Positions 33,608-47,700 of a stretch of 64,000 nt of DNA are shown here, piece by piece; the first letter of the stretch is position 1; every line of letters starts with the position of its first letter. Both the position numbers and the translations under genes were made by a program. Where the stretch lies: positions 14,655,001 to 14,719,000 of the forward strand of contig OX940866.1 in assembly GCA_954871525.1 (NCBI GenBank), read 5' to 3'. The notes under the pieces are model-generated. The model was given only the letters and a program-made list of their open reading frames with translations, did not search any database and was not told the DNA's origin. The DNA is from Parietaria judaica. Lineage: Eukaryota; Streptophyta; Magnoliopsida; Rosales; Urticaceae.

Positions 33608-35464
33608 TATGAACGACATGAGAATTGAGAAGTATCACCAAAAGAAGAAGAAAACACGTGAGAAAAGTTAAAGCAAGTAGAGTAATATATGGAAGTATGC
33701 AAAAAAATAATAATATATATATAAAGTAGTTAAAGAATAGGAAAAGAATGTGCAGTTCATAAAAAATAAAAACTGACCGCTCTATTTTATGAGATTTACC
33801 AATGAGTTTTTCAACACCACAAAAAAAATTACTGGTAAAGTTACCGATCAAATTTTATAAATAAATCGCTAGCAGACGGATTTACCGACTTTTTTTGTTT
33901 GTTTGTTTGGAAATATAAGTTACAATAGTAATTTTATTATGTAAATGTAAGTTGAAATTGTAATTTTATATAAAAAAATAAGGATCATAATTTTAATTTA
34001 ATATAATTTATGTCCAATTATTAATGAGAATAAGATTCACATATCAATTTTCTCTCTTTTCGTACACTTGTTCGACTCCTTTTTTTCCTTCTACTTTTTC
34101 TCTCTTACCTCGCTTCTTCTTCTTCAATTTTTTTTGATGGGCCGGTAAACCGCTTCTTCTGGAAAATATGCCGACAAACTAAAAATTCAGACATATATCA
34201 AAGGAAAATCGGGGTTTTAGAACCTTGAAGGCAAAAAAATAATAATAATAATAATAAAAAAAGAATGGTGGCAAACAAAAGCCCAGCAAGTAGATCCCAT
34301 ATTTGCCTTAATTATTTGATTGGAATAGCATATTTGCCATACTCATGGACTGGCTTTAGCCCAACATTACGTAGTGGAAATCAACTTTTTTTTCTTCTTC
34401 TAGTTTTAGATAAGACTATATATTGTATGGTCGATTCTATTATAGTACACTCTCCCTGTAATTATTTGCTTATCATTTCCTCTATTAATGATCGCAAGTG
34501 GCCAACTTTGTTTTTCCTTTTGCCACAGAATCATCGATCATGCTTTCATTTCCTATCGATCGCCTCTTTCATTTCTTATTCGCCGTGCTAACCTAGCCAC
34601 TCATCTACAAGGACAGGCTTGCAGTACGGTTTAAACTCGGCTCCGGCTCCGTTTTTTTTTTAATCAAACTTTATGTTTATACGTGGTTTGCGTAAACTTT
34701 CAGAGCGGTGAATTATGGTTTACATACTTTACACACTAAGATTTTTGTCGAACCGCTCTGTGTAAACTTTTGTGTTTTCACTTTGCATAGCGGCTGGAGG
34801 AACCGTCGTACAAGCTTCCGTGTTTTCACTTTGCACAATAACTATTTTGAGGAACCATGGAGTCTAGTCGAGGTATATTGTGGAGCTCTATTTCCATTAT
34901 ATAATTTGTTTCTTGCTTTTGTTTTCGTTACTGATTGAAATGAGGCAAAAAATAGACTATCTCCAATTTTTGTATCTATTAATTAATGCGATTTATGTCA
35001 TATTTAGCTGTCTCTAATGGGAAGTATTTTTATTTTTTTTTATTTTTTATGAAATGATATACGTTTGCGAAGCTCGTATAACTTTAAAATGACAATCTCA
35101 TCTAACTGTTGAAACCATTTAATTATGCGCTCATAAATTACCATAGGCTTTGAGATTTTCGTAGCACTATCAACTTGGACGTCGAATTTCGATATATGAT
35201 TTATATAAGCCTTGACCAGGATCCACTTCACCAACGGGGCGCCTAATTTACGGTTGTATGGTTGTCGGCCACAAAAAGTGATAAGGAGAGTTTTAGAGTG
35301 TGATGTCCACCATAGGGTTAATCCATTTTTTTAAAATCTTTTTTAAATTATTAATCTTCCGATATGTTATATAAATATATATATATATATAATGGTGTAA
35401 AATTTTGGAAAAGCCGGTCGGCATGCCGACGGCGTGCCCAATGTCGAGGAAATGCGGTACGACA
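33604..35464. other. Spacer, no gene seen
   Basis: No convincing reading frame was found. At 33815 a CACCACAAAAAAAATTACTGG stretch followed by GGTAAAGTTACCGATC resembles a decayed CACTA end, but no partner end was identified. An (AAT)n tract lies near 34240. Confidence 0.5.
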
Positions 35465-37386
35465 TGTAACGCCCCTAAATAGGGATTAGTAGAATAAGAC
35501 AAAAACAAAAACTTTTCAAACTCTGACCGGTCAATGAGACATCATTTTATAAACGATAAACTTTGACTTTTCAACATCCACCTCATCAAACATATAGTTT
35601 ATGCCCATGGGACTTAAAACGACAAAATAAACACAAACGACCACAGTTTATACAACACCATAAAAACGACAAATACAAAGTACCACCATCACAAATATCC
35701 TTAATTTAATCCATTACATGTCCGAAATAAAAGATCAACTCAAAATACGAAATTCACCACGACGAACGCTAAATGTATGGGTAAGCAAAACAACACGTAG
35801 ACCTCCTGAATCAAACCACTCCTCGTCCGGAGTCTGATACTGAACACCACCTGAACCTGTAAAGAAAAAGATGTATATGGAAAGGGTGAGCACCACATGC
35901 TCAGTACAGAATCTATTACCAATTCTCTTTACCGAGCCTTTATTAATCAAATTTCAATTAAATAAATTAAACGTCATCATAAAATTATTTTATCATCATT
36001 TTAACCATTTTCAACAATGAAATAAATAAATAAACATTCTCCACCAAAGTCAAATCATTTCGGTGGTCCATGCCGAGTCAGCTCGCGCCTTTACTCCGAT
36101 ATATCCCATCGAGTCCTCAAGGCACGAGCACAGGTGGACTAGAAGTCCCTAACCATAACTCGCCCTCAACTCGGGATCCTAATCACCACCAAAGACGGCC
36201 AGTTCGCCATGGGTCAAAATGTTGACTTTTGGGTCACCAATCATATCCACATCCATAATAATATCTGGCCTACTGCGCAGTAGCCAGCTACTCGTCAGCA
36301 GCTCATCCGCCCAAAGCGGGTATCATATCATAATAATCATCATCCGCCCGAAGCGGGTACCATATCATAATAATCATCATCCGCCCGAAGCGGGTACCAT
36401 ATCATCACACGTCATACCGACGTAACCATAAACATAAATATAATAACGAGCATCAATCCGATGCAACCATACCTGGTATCCAGCCTCGCTATCAAGCGAC
36501 GACAATCACAATATTAACTTTTATCTTTTAATTAAAACAACATTTTATCAATTCCAATTTTTAACCTATCTGGTTCAATCTTCATTAAATCATTGGTTTC
36601 TACATTCACTTTAAATAGCGAGAAAAGGTAATAGCCCCTACCTCAAATCGTGGAAACTTTGATCGATCAACTAACTAGTCGAAGATGTGAGTTCGTCTTG
36701 GCCCTGAGATCGATGATCAGAGACTTCGGGATTCGTTGAACTATTCAAAACGGGTGGTTCAGGCAGCACGGTCTTCAAGGCGACCACGGGACGACTATCC
36801 GCGCCAACTATAACACTGATACCATCCATAAGTCTAATATTACTAAGATTGGAATTAAAATTGTCAATCAAAAACCCGATACGCTGAAATTTGACCTGGG
36901 CCAAATTCCCGTTGGGCACGCAAAACGAGGCAGCAAAACGGGCATCAATTCGACGATTTAATACTTTTCCTAGCTTAATTAGACTGTTCTAAACGCAATG
37001 GCGAAGTCAATTTCATCAATCAAGGCCCAGAACATATCTAATTTTATCATCTAAAATTAGGAATTAGGGCAAGGAAATTCGAGCTTACCGGGAGTCCGAT
37101 GACAATTCTGATCATGGGTTTTCGATCTCCTCGACGAGGGCTTCAAAACCCCTCAATAAATTTTGACATCGGAAAATGCCGACGGCGGCCAACAACGACG
37201 ATTGACGGCGGCGACGGCGAGGTGACACCACCAACAAACCCTAGTAGGCTTCGTGAACATGATTCCGGAGTTAGATTTCTCAAAATCAAACCGAAATTAA
37301 AAGATCTAGAGTTTTAAACCCGCACCTTCCGGCGAGCACTCCGGTCAAACAATATATATATATATATATATATCAAGGGCTTTACA
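35465..37386 (-). repeat. 3' LTR of the chromovirus
   Basis: A 1922-bp copy of 49677-51770, shorter because about 200 bp next to its end (counterpart of about 51520-51735) is missing and an (AT)n tract sits at the joint. The minus-strand sequence just upstream of it, AAAAGGAGGGAG (near 37391-37402), is the polypurine tract. Confidence 0.88.
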
Positions 37387-37424
37387 ATACTCCCTCCTTT
37401 TAGAAATTTTGTTCCTGAAATTTA

Positions 37425-40400
37425 AACGAAACCACCTCCGAACAAAGAGGGGTACTTCTCCACCATATCTGACTCTAATTCCCATGTTTCCTCTCCAACA
37501 TCGTGGTTTTGCCATACCACTTTAACTAGAGGGATTTCTCGTCGACGAAGAACTTTGACTTCACGGTCGATAATCTGAATTGGGTGTTCCGCATACATCG
37601 CATTTTCTTGAACAGGTATCTCTGTCCACTCAATGAAACAGGAACCCCATGAAGCTTTACTATCTTTTCCACATATAGTTTACAAAGTTTCGGAACTTTG
37701 TAATCTGTCTGAATGGGGATAAAGTGGGCTGATTTTGTCAATGTATCAACGATCACCCACACCGCATCGTGTCCGCCCCGAGACCGAGGAAGTCCCGAAA
37801 CGAAGTTCATAATGACGCAGTCCCATTTCCACTCAGGTATTTCAAGTGGTCTAAGCTCTTCGCCAGGTCTTTGATGCTCTGCTTTGACCATTTGGCAAAC
37901 TGGACATCTCTTCACGAACATCGCCACATCTGACTTCATTCCGTACAAATAATATTTCCACTTCAGATCCTGGTACATCTTCGTACTCCCTGGGTGAATA
38001 GCAAACTTGGAACGATGAGATTCATGTAAGATGGCACTTCATAATGTAGCATCATCAGCTACCGCAAGCCTTCCTTTGTACAATAAAAATCCATCGACTC
38101 CCACATTCCATCCTTCAAGTTGTTCTCCAGCTTGTAATCGATTCCATATCTCTTGTAATGTTTCATCGCTCCACTGACTTTTTCTAACTTGAAGTACCAT
38201 TGATGGAACGGCTATGACGTTATACGCACATGCTTTATACCCGTCGCTATGGAATTATAAATTGTAATCGCCAATGGTAGCCGATCTTTTCTATGGTTCC
38301 AAGTTTAGAGAAGCAACCAGACCATGGTTCTTCCGTCTCAACGCATCGGCCACCATATTTTCTTTTCCCGGGTGATACTGTAGACTAAAATTATAATCTT
38401 CCATATACTCCACCCATCTTCATTGTCGTAGATTCAAGTCTCTCTGCGTGAACAAATACTTGAGACTTTGATGATTGGTGAATATCTCAAATCTTGAGCC
38501 GTAAAGATGACAACGCCAGATTTTAAATGCAACACTGCTGCCAGCTCCAAGTTGTGGGTAAGATAATTTTGTTCATGCGGCTTTAACTGCCTAGAACCAT
38601 CTGCCACCACTCTCCCTTGTTGCATGAGCACACAGCCTAGTCCACTTCGAGATGCATCAGTATACACTGTAAACACTTCATCTACATTGGGAACAACAAT
38701 GAAAGGAGCACTCGTCAATCGTCATTTCAATTCTGAAAAAGACTTTTCACATCTATCATCCCAACTGAACTGAACATCTTTTCTGGTGAGCTTGCTTAGC
38801 GGTGCGGAAATCTTTGAAAAATTCTCCACGAGCTTTCTGTAATAACCCGCAAGCCCTAGGAAGCTTCGGACTTCTACCACATTTCTTGGTTGCCTCCAGT
38901 TCAAGATAGCTTCAATCTTTGACGGGTCTACGACAATACCTTCTTGCGAGATCACGTGGCCTAAGAACTTCACTTCGGTTATCCAGAATTCGCATTTTTC
39001 TTTCTTCGCGTATAAACGATGGTCTTGCAAAGTCTGCAAAACAATCCGCAAATGTTCCGCGTGTTCTTCTAAGGTTCTTGAATAGATAAGTATGTCGTCA
39101 ATGAAGACAACAATGAATCGATCCAAGTATGGTCGGAAAACTCTATTCATTAAGTCCATAAACGCCGCTGGAGCGTTCGTTAAACCAAAAGGCATAACCG
39201 TGAACTCAAAGTGACCATATCGTGTACGGAACGTTGTTTTCGGGATGTCGGCATCTCGAATCCCCAACTGGTGGTAACCCGACCGCAAATCTATTTTTGA
39301 GAAGTATTTGCATCCTCTCAATTGGTCGAATAATTCATCAATGCACGGTTAAGGGTATTTGTTCTTAATCGTTACCTTGTTGAGCTGTCTGTAGTCCACA
39401 CAAAGGCGTAAACTACCATCGCTTTTCTTAGCAAATAAGACCGGCGCTCCCCACGGAGATGTACTCTGTTTGATAAACCCTTCACTTAACAAGTCGTCTA
39501 ATTGCTTCCTCAATTTTGCCAATTCTGCTAGAGCCATACGGTAAGGAGCCATAGAGATCGAAGAACTCCCAGGAACTAAGTCAATGACGAACTCGATCTC
39601 ACGTTCTGGAGGGAGTCCCGGAAGCTCTGATGGAAACACATCATCAAAATCTTGTACTATGGGGGTGTACGGGTTTAAGGCACTTTTCCCAACATCTTCG
39701 ATAGCACAAATAACTCCCGACCCTTCAAGATTCCTCTTTCCCCTAAGAAGAGACTTTAAGATAGAGTTATGGGGCCATATTCCACCATTGGCCTGATATT
39801 CGATTACTTGTCCATCTTTATTTCTGAGGGTGACACATCTTCTGTAGCAATCCACTACAGCACGATACTTAGAAAATTAATCCATTACCAATATGACATC
39901 AAACTCTGTCATAGGAAGGATTAACAAATCTGCTGTGAATTTTCCTTCCTCGATGACGAGCTTACATGACCTGCAAATCACTGAAACCTCCGACACTCCC
40001 CCTATAGAAGTAGATAACTCTAATGGAACAGTGCATACCTCGATATCTAGCCCCAAAGATGACGCGAGATCCACCGATATAAAAGAATGTGATGCCCCTG
40101 TATCAAATAATACACGAGATAAATAGTTAGAAACAAGAATCATACCATCAACGACTTCTTTTCCCTGTGCCTCGACACCTGTAACGGCATAGGATTTTTC
40201 TTTCCCTTTGTTTTTGCTCGACTGTGCTCTGCCATTTCTATTTTGTCCTCCGCCTGAGCCACCACTCCCTTGAGGGCAGAAATTATTGTGACTGCCCGAC
40301 GACTGTGCAACTATCGGTGTAGTCTGATTAGAAGGAAACCCAAATCCTTGAGGTCTCTGTGGAGCGAAACCTCGAGGCTGAAACCCCATCGACTGGTTGG

Positions 40401-41250
40401 GTATATGACTCTAGTTTGACAAAGGACGATTCTGATTCGCACCACCTAGCGAGTAGAACCTCTGGGTCCCAATAGGTTGTGTGTGAGATATCTGCGGTTG
40501 GAACTGTTGATGTGAAAATGGACAATCACGTTTGTAATGGCCTGGCTGCCCACAGAGGTGGCAAGTACCATAAGGCGAGTATCTCTGACTACCAGATGAA
40601 TCAGAACCCGAACTTGCCTTTCTTGTCTGTCTTCCTGTCTCTCGTCTTAGAGCCTCTCTGTCTTGCCTGATAATTATGATTTTTCTCTGCTTTGGTGTTT
40701 TTAGCTGAAACGACAAATTCAGAGAAATCAGAAAACCATAATAGCGCCAAGGTCTCACGAATCCTCTGTCAAAGTCCTTGCCGAAACTTCACTATTCTAG
40801 CTGCAGGGTTAGCCACAACATCCGGGTTATATCGTGAAAACTCGACAAACTTTGCCTGATACTCTGCACCTGTCATACTCCCTTGAGTCAGCTAGGAGAA
40901 CTCATATATCTTACCCAGACGATAGTTCTCTGGAACATAGTACGCCAAGAACGCCGAAACAAAGTCTGACCGTGTCGGTTCATTTACCCCGGTATCTTCC
41001 TGGTACATTTTCCACCCTTGGGCCTCTGGGCCCTAAAAAAGATAAGTGTCAAAACTAACACGGTATTCGGTCGGAATATCAAGCACCTCAAACTTCTTTT
41101 CAGCCAACTCCAACCATCTCCCAGCAGTGGCGGAATCGGGGAATCCTTTAAACTTCGGAGGGGATTGGTTCATGAACTCCCCAAAGGTTCTCCTTTTTCT
41201 GGCCGCAGGATCTCGTGGTTGTGTTGCTTGTTGCATGGCTTTATAATACA
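37425..41250 (-). pseudogene. Chromovirus gag-pol remains
   Basis: On the minus strand: gag (about 41236-40760, PPKFKGFPDSATAGRWLELA), CCHC knuckle CHLCGQPGHYKRDC (about 40570-40530), protease LFDTGASHSFISVDLA (about 40110), RT (39855-38722, with [18 protein letters not shown] and FIDDILIYS), RNase H ([17 protein letters not shown], about 38680) broken by a frameshift, and integrase zinc domain (HRSKF...CPVCQMVKAEHQRPGE). After LHGVPVS the catalytic core is missing and the frame joins the C-terminal chromodomain (REVKVLRRREIPLVKVVW, about 37550-37440). Stops and frameshifts occur at about 39346, 39860, 38720 and 40390. The chromodomain places it among chromoviruses. It cannot integrate by itself. 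Confidence 0.9.
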
Positions 41251-41255
41251 GTGGC

Positions 41256-42030
41256 TGTTAAGGTCGGATTTGGTCAAATCCATCCTCAACACAACTCGTG
41301 TTGTTTTGTCCATAAACGACATAAGGGGTGGCGAGGAAGTTCATCACCCGAGGGGGATTATCCCCGAGGAGGAACATCCCCGAGGAAGAATACCCCGAAG
41401 AGGCTCATCCGCGAGGAGACGCAGCCACGTGAAAGCAAGCTGCGATGAAGCGTCCCATCGCACTCGACGAGGAATTTTGTCATGATGATTGTGCAGGGCC
41501 GAATGACTATTGACGAGATGTGCATTTAATGAAGCCGACCTACTCACTCGATGAGAACACCAGCGACGAGGCTTGCAGAGCCGAATGACGGCTGACGGGA
41601 TGCGCATTTAATGAGGCGCACCTACCTATAACGGCAGCCTGCTCGGAAGTGACGTAAAGCAGGGATTAACCATGCTGCCCTCAAATCACGCCAGAAAGCG
41701 AATGATTAAAGAGAAAAAGGGCAGGAAAGATGCGAGGGAAAAGCATTGTAAACTCTATAAAAGGCAAGATATGCCTCATTTGTAAAGGTTGGAAAAAATA
41801 GAGAAAAAAGGCCCGGAAAGAGAGAAAAAAATCTTGTAATAGAAAAGGCTAAGGAAATAGAAAAAACTGATGCTCATGATCCTTCATCTGTCCAGCTATT
41901 CAACGGAAGAAAACCGAGCTCATTCCGGAAAATATAATAAAACAGAGATATTCATCAATTGTGGTAGTTTATTTGTTATTTGGTGATTATCTTTGTGACT
42001 GGAAAAGGGCGGTGAAAATCGCCCTCTATC
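41256..42030 (+). repeat. 5' LTR of the Tat-like element
   Basis: Starts TGTTAAGGTCGG and ends near GAAAATCGCCCTCTA. A TATA box ACTCTATAAAAGGC lies at about 41752-41765. The final CA seen in the 3' copy is altered to TC here. Confidence 0.9.
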
Positions 42031-42033
42031 GTT

Positions 42034-42051
42034 TGGCGCCCACCGAGGGGC
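42034..42051 (+). other. Primer-binding site of the Tat-like element
   Basis: TGGCGCCCACCGAGGGGC lies just after the 5' LTR. Sites beginning TGGCGCC are usual in plant Ty3/gypsy elements. I have not assigned the exact tRNA. Confidence 0.75.
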
Positions 42052-42095
42052 TTTGTTTTCTTTCTAACTCACAACCAGGAATTTGAAGGAGCGAG

Positions 42096-43740
42096 ATGTC
42101 GTCGAGCGACAACGTCATCACTGTAGAAGGGGACGAAGTCCCAGCCATGGAAAGACTCAAGCGGCAGTTGGCCGAAGCCAACGCGAGAGTGATGGAGGCG
42201 ACACGGGTAGCCGAGGAGGCGGCCAGGAAGGCGGAAGAACAAAAGGAGCGGAACGGACGACTTACTGCTCTTCTGGAGCGAGCGAGTCAAAGAAGAGAAG
42301 GTCCGGAGAGCACGATCGCGGGATCTTCGGCTCGGGGAGAGGGTGGAGTTATAGGCGAGGGAGAGCAAGGTAACCTGACACCTCAAGCGCCGCCGATCAT
42401 TAGGGATCTCTTCAATGCCGCCGGCACGACACCGGCGAACATAACGAACCGCCGGGAGGCTTGACAACCGCCATAGCGGAGACGATCCAGGAGGAGGTCC
42501 GGAGAGCGATGAGGGAAATATCCTCAAGCATGGAGGCAAAAATGGGATATGTGGCCTCACAGGTGCATAAAGCCACGAGCGCGGAGCCCAAAATCGATAG
42601 GTTGGTCAGGGAGGCCTGGGTGACTCCTTTCTCGGTGAAAATTTGCAGCGTGGAGCTAGGAGAATTGCCAAAGGTCAGGCTCTCGCAGTACAAAGGAACT
42701 TTGGATCCAAACACCCACGTGAAGTCATTTCGGATCGCTACGGAGCGTATAGGCGGCGAGGAGACGAAGCTAGAGGCTATCCTGTGTCATCTCTTTGTCG
42801 AGAGCTGGCAAGGCCCGGCGAGCGATTGGTTCGCTAAACTGCCATCGCAATCCATCGGCGACTCCGATGAGCTCGTCGCATGTTTCCTGCGGCACTACTC
42901 AATGTACGTACAGAACGAGGTGACCGTTACGACCCTGTGGAACCTCTCGCAGGGGCGAGAAGAAACTCTCCGAAAGTACGTCGAAAAATTCAAAGACGTC
43001 ATGGTCAGAATCCAGGGGCTCGATAGCGTCGTCGCAATCCAGGCGCTGAAGCATGGACTGTGGTATTTGGCCCCTTTCCGTGAGGAGTTAATAAAAATGC
43101 GCCCGTCGACGATCGAGGACGCGCTCCACAGGGCGACGCTCTTCATGGAAATAGAGGAAGAGACTCTGAACCAGAAGAAGATCCACGAAGATGGAAGCAA
43201 AGAAAGGCAACACGGAAAAAGGGAGAGCGGGGACGGAGGAGACGCCCCGTCATCCAGAGCGAGGAAGGGAGAAGAAGACCGAAGGAATTCCGATGAGCGA
43301 CGAGGTCAGAAAGCTCCGAGGCAAGAAGTGTATCAGGTGGACGAGCACAAAGACCGCGACTATGATCGGAGAAACCACCACCAAGAAGGATCCTCGGAGA
43401 ACCGAGGAAGGTTCTTTGATGATCGAAGAGGATCCTCGGAGAACCGAGGAAGGTTCTCTGATGATCGAGGAGGATTCTCGGAAGACCGAGGACGATTTTT
43501 CGATGATCGAGGAGAATACCCGGGGAACCGGGGAGGATTTTCCAACGACCGAGGAAGATTTGCTGAAAACCGAGGGGGATTCTCGGGGTCTGGAAGCCGA
43601 GGGGGCTTCTAGGGAGGCCGAGGAGGCTTCGGGACAAAGTTTTGGCCGAAGGATATGAGCAAGTTCTGCGCTTACCACAACTATAATGGCCATGCCACTG
43701 AAGATTGTGTCATGCTGAATAAGGAGCTCTAGAGAAGATA
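42096..43740 (+). pseudogene. Tat-like gag, frameshifted
   Basis: ATG at 42096 starts a coiled-coil-like Lys/Glu/Ala-rich N-terminus that shifts frame at about 42440. The retrotransposon gag domain follows (PKVRLSQYKGTLDPNTHVKS, about 42670; ASDWFAKLP; LRHYSMYVQNEVTVTTLWNL). Then comes an Arg/Gly/Asp-rich tail of repeated NRGRFFDDRG/DDRGGFSEDRG units (about 43380-43610). Past a TAG at 43610 the same frame gives the Tat-type knuckle FCAYHNYNGHATEDC (about 43662-43706). A further TAG follows at 43730. Gag would form the virus-like particle. Confidence 0.88.
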
Positions 43741-44032
43741 CGCGCTGGGGGAGATCAAATACCTCACGTACAAACCTTCCGTGCCTTGGAATAACGGGAA
43801 CAGGGCATGGCAGGGCCGACAAGAAGAACCTACGAACGACGGGGGGAACGGCCGAAACAGGGCAAAGAGAAACCTGGCGATCGAGCCGCCACCGGCAAGG
43901 CATGATGAGGAAGACCGACCGGCCTCGAGAACGAGAATCGAGGTGATCATGGGCGGATCGCGGTTCTGCGAGGATTCGGTCAACAGCATAAAAGCTTATC
44001 AGCGAAGGAGGAAGGAGCACGGTTAAGAAGAC

Positions 44033-44529
44033 GTGAAGATGGGCGCCACAGGCGCGAGGATAGAGTTCGTGGAGAACGAGGACTGTGCTGATATGCACGA
44101 CGACGCTCTGGTCCTCGAACTCAACATCGGTGGATGCGAGGTTTGCCGCATCCTCGTTGACAACGGAAGCTCGGTCAACATCATTTTCTATGAATGCTTG
44201 ATGAATATGGGCATCGAGGAACTCGCGATAGGGGGCGACCCCGCAAGGTATCGGGTTTCAACGGGGACGTCGCTGTCTCGATGGGGACGGTCCACCTCCC
44301 GGTCTGCGCAGGGAGCGTCAACCGGATGACGGAGTTTATGGTGCTAAATGTCCCGTCACACTTCAACATTATCCTTGGGAGACCTTGGATCCACTCCATG
44401 AGAGCCGTGCCGTCAACTTACCACCAGAGCATAAAATTCCCTGGAAAAAGGGGAAGAGATATTGAGGAACTCAAAGGGAGCAGGGACGCGTACCGAATCT
44501 GCTACATGATGCACCACACAAGTCGATGA
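44033..44529 (+). pseudogene. Tat-like aspartic protease region
   Basis: The stretch ALVLELNIGGCEVCRILVDNGSSVNIIFY (shown here by its motif DNGSS at about 44158-44172) is the retropepsin active site, with Asn where Thr or Ser is usual. After a frameshift near 44250 the domain continues with FMVLNVPSHFNIILGRPWIH. A TAA at 44024 and the frameshift separate it from gag and pol. Confidence 0.8.
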
Positions 44530-44762
44530 CTGCCGAGAAGGGAATCAAGCAGACGGAGAGGGGCGAACCGGCCGATTTATAGCAATTAGCGACGCCTGCC
44601 CCAAGACTTCCCGGGCGGAGGCAAAGCGCCGACGGGACAGCCAAAATACTTAGCACGGAAGACATCGAGGCAGGGAATGCCGATGAAAGAAAAGAGGGAG
44701 GGCAGATCGAAGAAGTAGAGCGAGTCTGCATCGACGAGTCTGACCCTACTCGGACCGTCGGT

Positions 44763-47700
44763 GTGGGCGCGGAGCTCGACCCAGATACCAAAGCACGACT
44801 AATCGAGCTCCTAAAAAAGAATCGTGGGAGTTTCGCCTGGTCTCATGAAGACATGCCGGGGATCGACCCTTCGGTAATGGCCCATCACCTCAACACCAAT
44901 CCAAGGCACAAACCCGTCGTGCAAAAGAGGAGAAAGATGGCCCCCGACAGGAACAAGATCATCAACGACGAAGTAGATAAATTGTTCTCGATGGGAACCA
45001 TTCGAGAGGTAAAATATCCCGAATGGCTGGCTAACACAGTCGTCGTAAAGAAAAAGAACGGCAAATGGCGAGTTTGTGTGGACTTCACCAACCTCAACCG
45101 AGCCTGCCCGAAAGACAGTTTCCCGATGCCGCATATAGATCGCCTCGTTGAGGCCACCCACGGCTATGAGCTCCTCAGCTTCATGGACGCGTATTCCGGG
45201 TACCACTAAATAAGGATGCACCCGGAAGACGAAGAGAAGACCGCCTTCATCAGCGAGAGGGGCACATACTACTACAAAGTCATGCCCTTCGGACTGAAGA
45301 ACGCCGGAGCGACTTACCAGAGGCTGGGGACAATGATGTTCCACAAACTGATCGGGAAAAGCATGGAGGTATACATCGACGACATGGTCGTTAAATCCCT
45401 GAAGGCGGCGGCGCACGTCGAGCACTTGGAGGAGTGTTTCGAGATTCTGAATCAGCACGGGATGAAGCTGAACCCTACCAAGTGCACTTTCGGTATGTCC
45501 TCGGGAAAGTTCTTGGGCCACATGGTCACTCGGCGAGGCGTCGAGGCCGACCCCGAGCAGATTGAGGCAATCAAGAGTATGCCCTCGCCCCGAAATCGAC
45601 AAGAGATTCAGAGATTGACCGGGAGGATCGCTGCTCTGAACTGATTCATCTCGTGAACGGCCGACAAGACTCTCCTTTTCTACGAACTACTAAGAAAGAA
45701 CAAGAAGTTCAAGTAGACCGAGAAATGCGAGGAGGCCTTCCAGGCGTTGAAGTCCTATCTGTCGTCGCCGCCCATCATGACGAAGCCAAAGCCGAGGGAA
45801 CCTTTGTACTTATACATCGCCGTGTCTAACCACGCAATCAGCCAAGTGCTTGTGCGAGAGGAGGATAGGGAGCAGAAGCCAGTTTCCTACATTAGCAGGA
45901 AGCTCCTCGATGCTGAGACGAGGTACCCTCAACCCGAGAAGCTCGCTTTGGCAGTATACGATGCGTCAGAAAGATTTAAGCATAACTTCCAAGCCCACAC
46001 CATCGTCGTCATGACCGACAGACCAATCCGTACTATCATCCACGGCCCGAGCCAGTCGGGGAGGATCACGAAGTGGTCTATAAAACTGGGAGCGTACGAC
46101 ATTGAGTACAAGCTTCGGACGAGCCTCAAGTCTCAAGTGCTCGCAGATTTCCTCATCGAGTTGCCAAAAGAGCCGGTGGACCCGAGCGATGAGGCCGGCA
46201 TCTGGAAGCTATAAGTCGACGGATCCGCGACAGCACAAGGATCTGGAGTGGGGATCAGAATCATCTCCCCAATGGGAGACGTGATAGAAAAATCTTGTCG
46301 CCTCGCCTATCGCTCCACCAACAACGAGTCGGAGTATGAAGCGCTCATCATCGGGATGCAATTATCCTTAGCAATCGGGGCAAAGAACTTGCACGCTTTC
46401 TCAGATTCGCAGTTGGTGGTAAAGCAAGTGAACGGGGAATACGAGAAAAATGAGGAACGAATTGAGGCTTACGCAGGAGTGGTTGATGCTCTCTCAAGGA
46501 AGTTCGACTACTTTAGCCTGACACAGGTGACGCGGGGAGACAACACCCACGCCGACGCGCTGGCAGGCCTGGGCTCTACGACTGAAGTCGGAGAACTGAG
46601 GTCGGTCACGGTGGAAACGGTGGAGAAGCCAAGCATCCGAAGGGAGGAAGGCCTTGCGAAGAAGAAAGCTAGAGGGAAAAAAGAAGCTGAGGAGGCAAAT
46701 GCGGGCGAGGCTAACATAAACGAGATCGAAGACAACGAGGACGGAGACGGGGAGCGGGGAGTTGTAGACGACGACGAAATAGAAGATTGGAGGACGCCCC
46801 TCCGAAGGTACATCCTTGAAGGAATGCTGCCCGAAGATCCGCAAGAGTCCCGAAAGATCAAGTCGAAAAGCTCCAGGTACACCGTCCTCGATAACATACT
46901 TTATCGAAAAAGCTTCGTGGGTCCCTACCTGAGATGCCTTGGCAAGAAAGAGGCCGAGTACGTTATGCGGGAGATCCATAGCGGGGACTGCGGAAATCAC
47001 TCTGGCGGGCGATCCTTGCTTAGAAAGACTAAGCGGCAAGGTTTCTTTTGGGAAACCATTGTCGCCGATTGCGTCAGCCACGCCAAGAGATGCGAGAAAT
47101 GCCAGCGGCACGCGCCAGCAATCAACTGTCCGGCCGAAGAACTTTCCGTGGTCTCGGTTCCTTACCCTTTCATGAAGTGGTCGATGGACATCAACGGCCC
47201 CATGCCCATCGGCATGCGGCAGAAGAGGTTCATGCTCGTCGTCACGGATTTCTTCACCAAATGGACGGAGGCTGAAGCATACGCCAACATCAAGGATTCC
47301 GATGTCGAAAGCTACGTTTGGAAGAACGTGATTACTCGCTTCGGATTTCCCAGGGAGATAATCGCTGATAACGGGTCCCAGTTCATCTCGATGAGGTTCG
47401 GAGATTTCTGCAAGCGATGGAGGATAAAACTCAACACATCGACTCCGCGATACCCCCAAGGTAACGGGAACGCTGAGGCGGTCAACCAAACCATCGTCGA
47501 CAACATTAAAAGGAGGCTCAGCGAGAAGAAAGGGCTGTGGGCGGACGAGCTGCCGGGAGTGCTATGGGCTTATCGAACAACCCCTCATTCCGCGACCGAC
47601 GAGACACCCTTCGCCTTGGCCTTCGGGGTGGAGGCTGTGATCCCAGTGGAGGTTGACATCTCGAGCCTTCGTCGGACGCTAGCCCCCAACAGCGAGGAGG

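Noticed and set aside
34265..34591. A 108-codon plus-strand frame.
   Set aside because: Low-complexity, hydrophobic composition in AT-rich sequence, no domain and no splice or promoter context.
46494..47489. A 331-codon minus-strand frame in the Tat-like pol region (also 44811-45602).
   Set aside because: It is antisense to a well-supported integrase/RNase H frame and has no recognisable domain.
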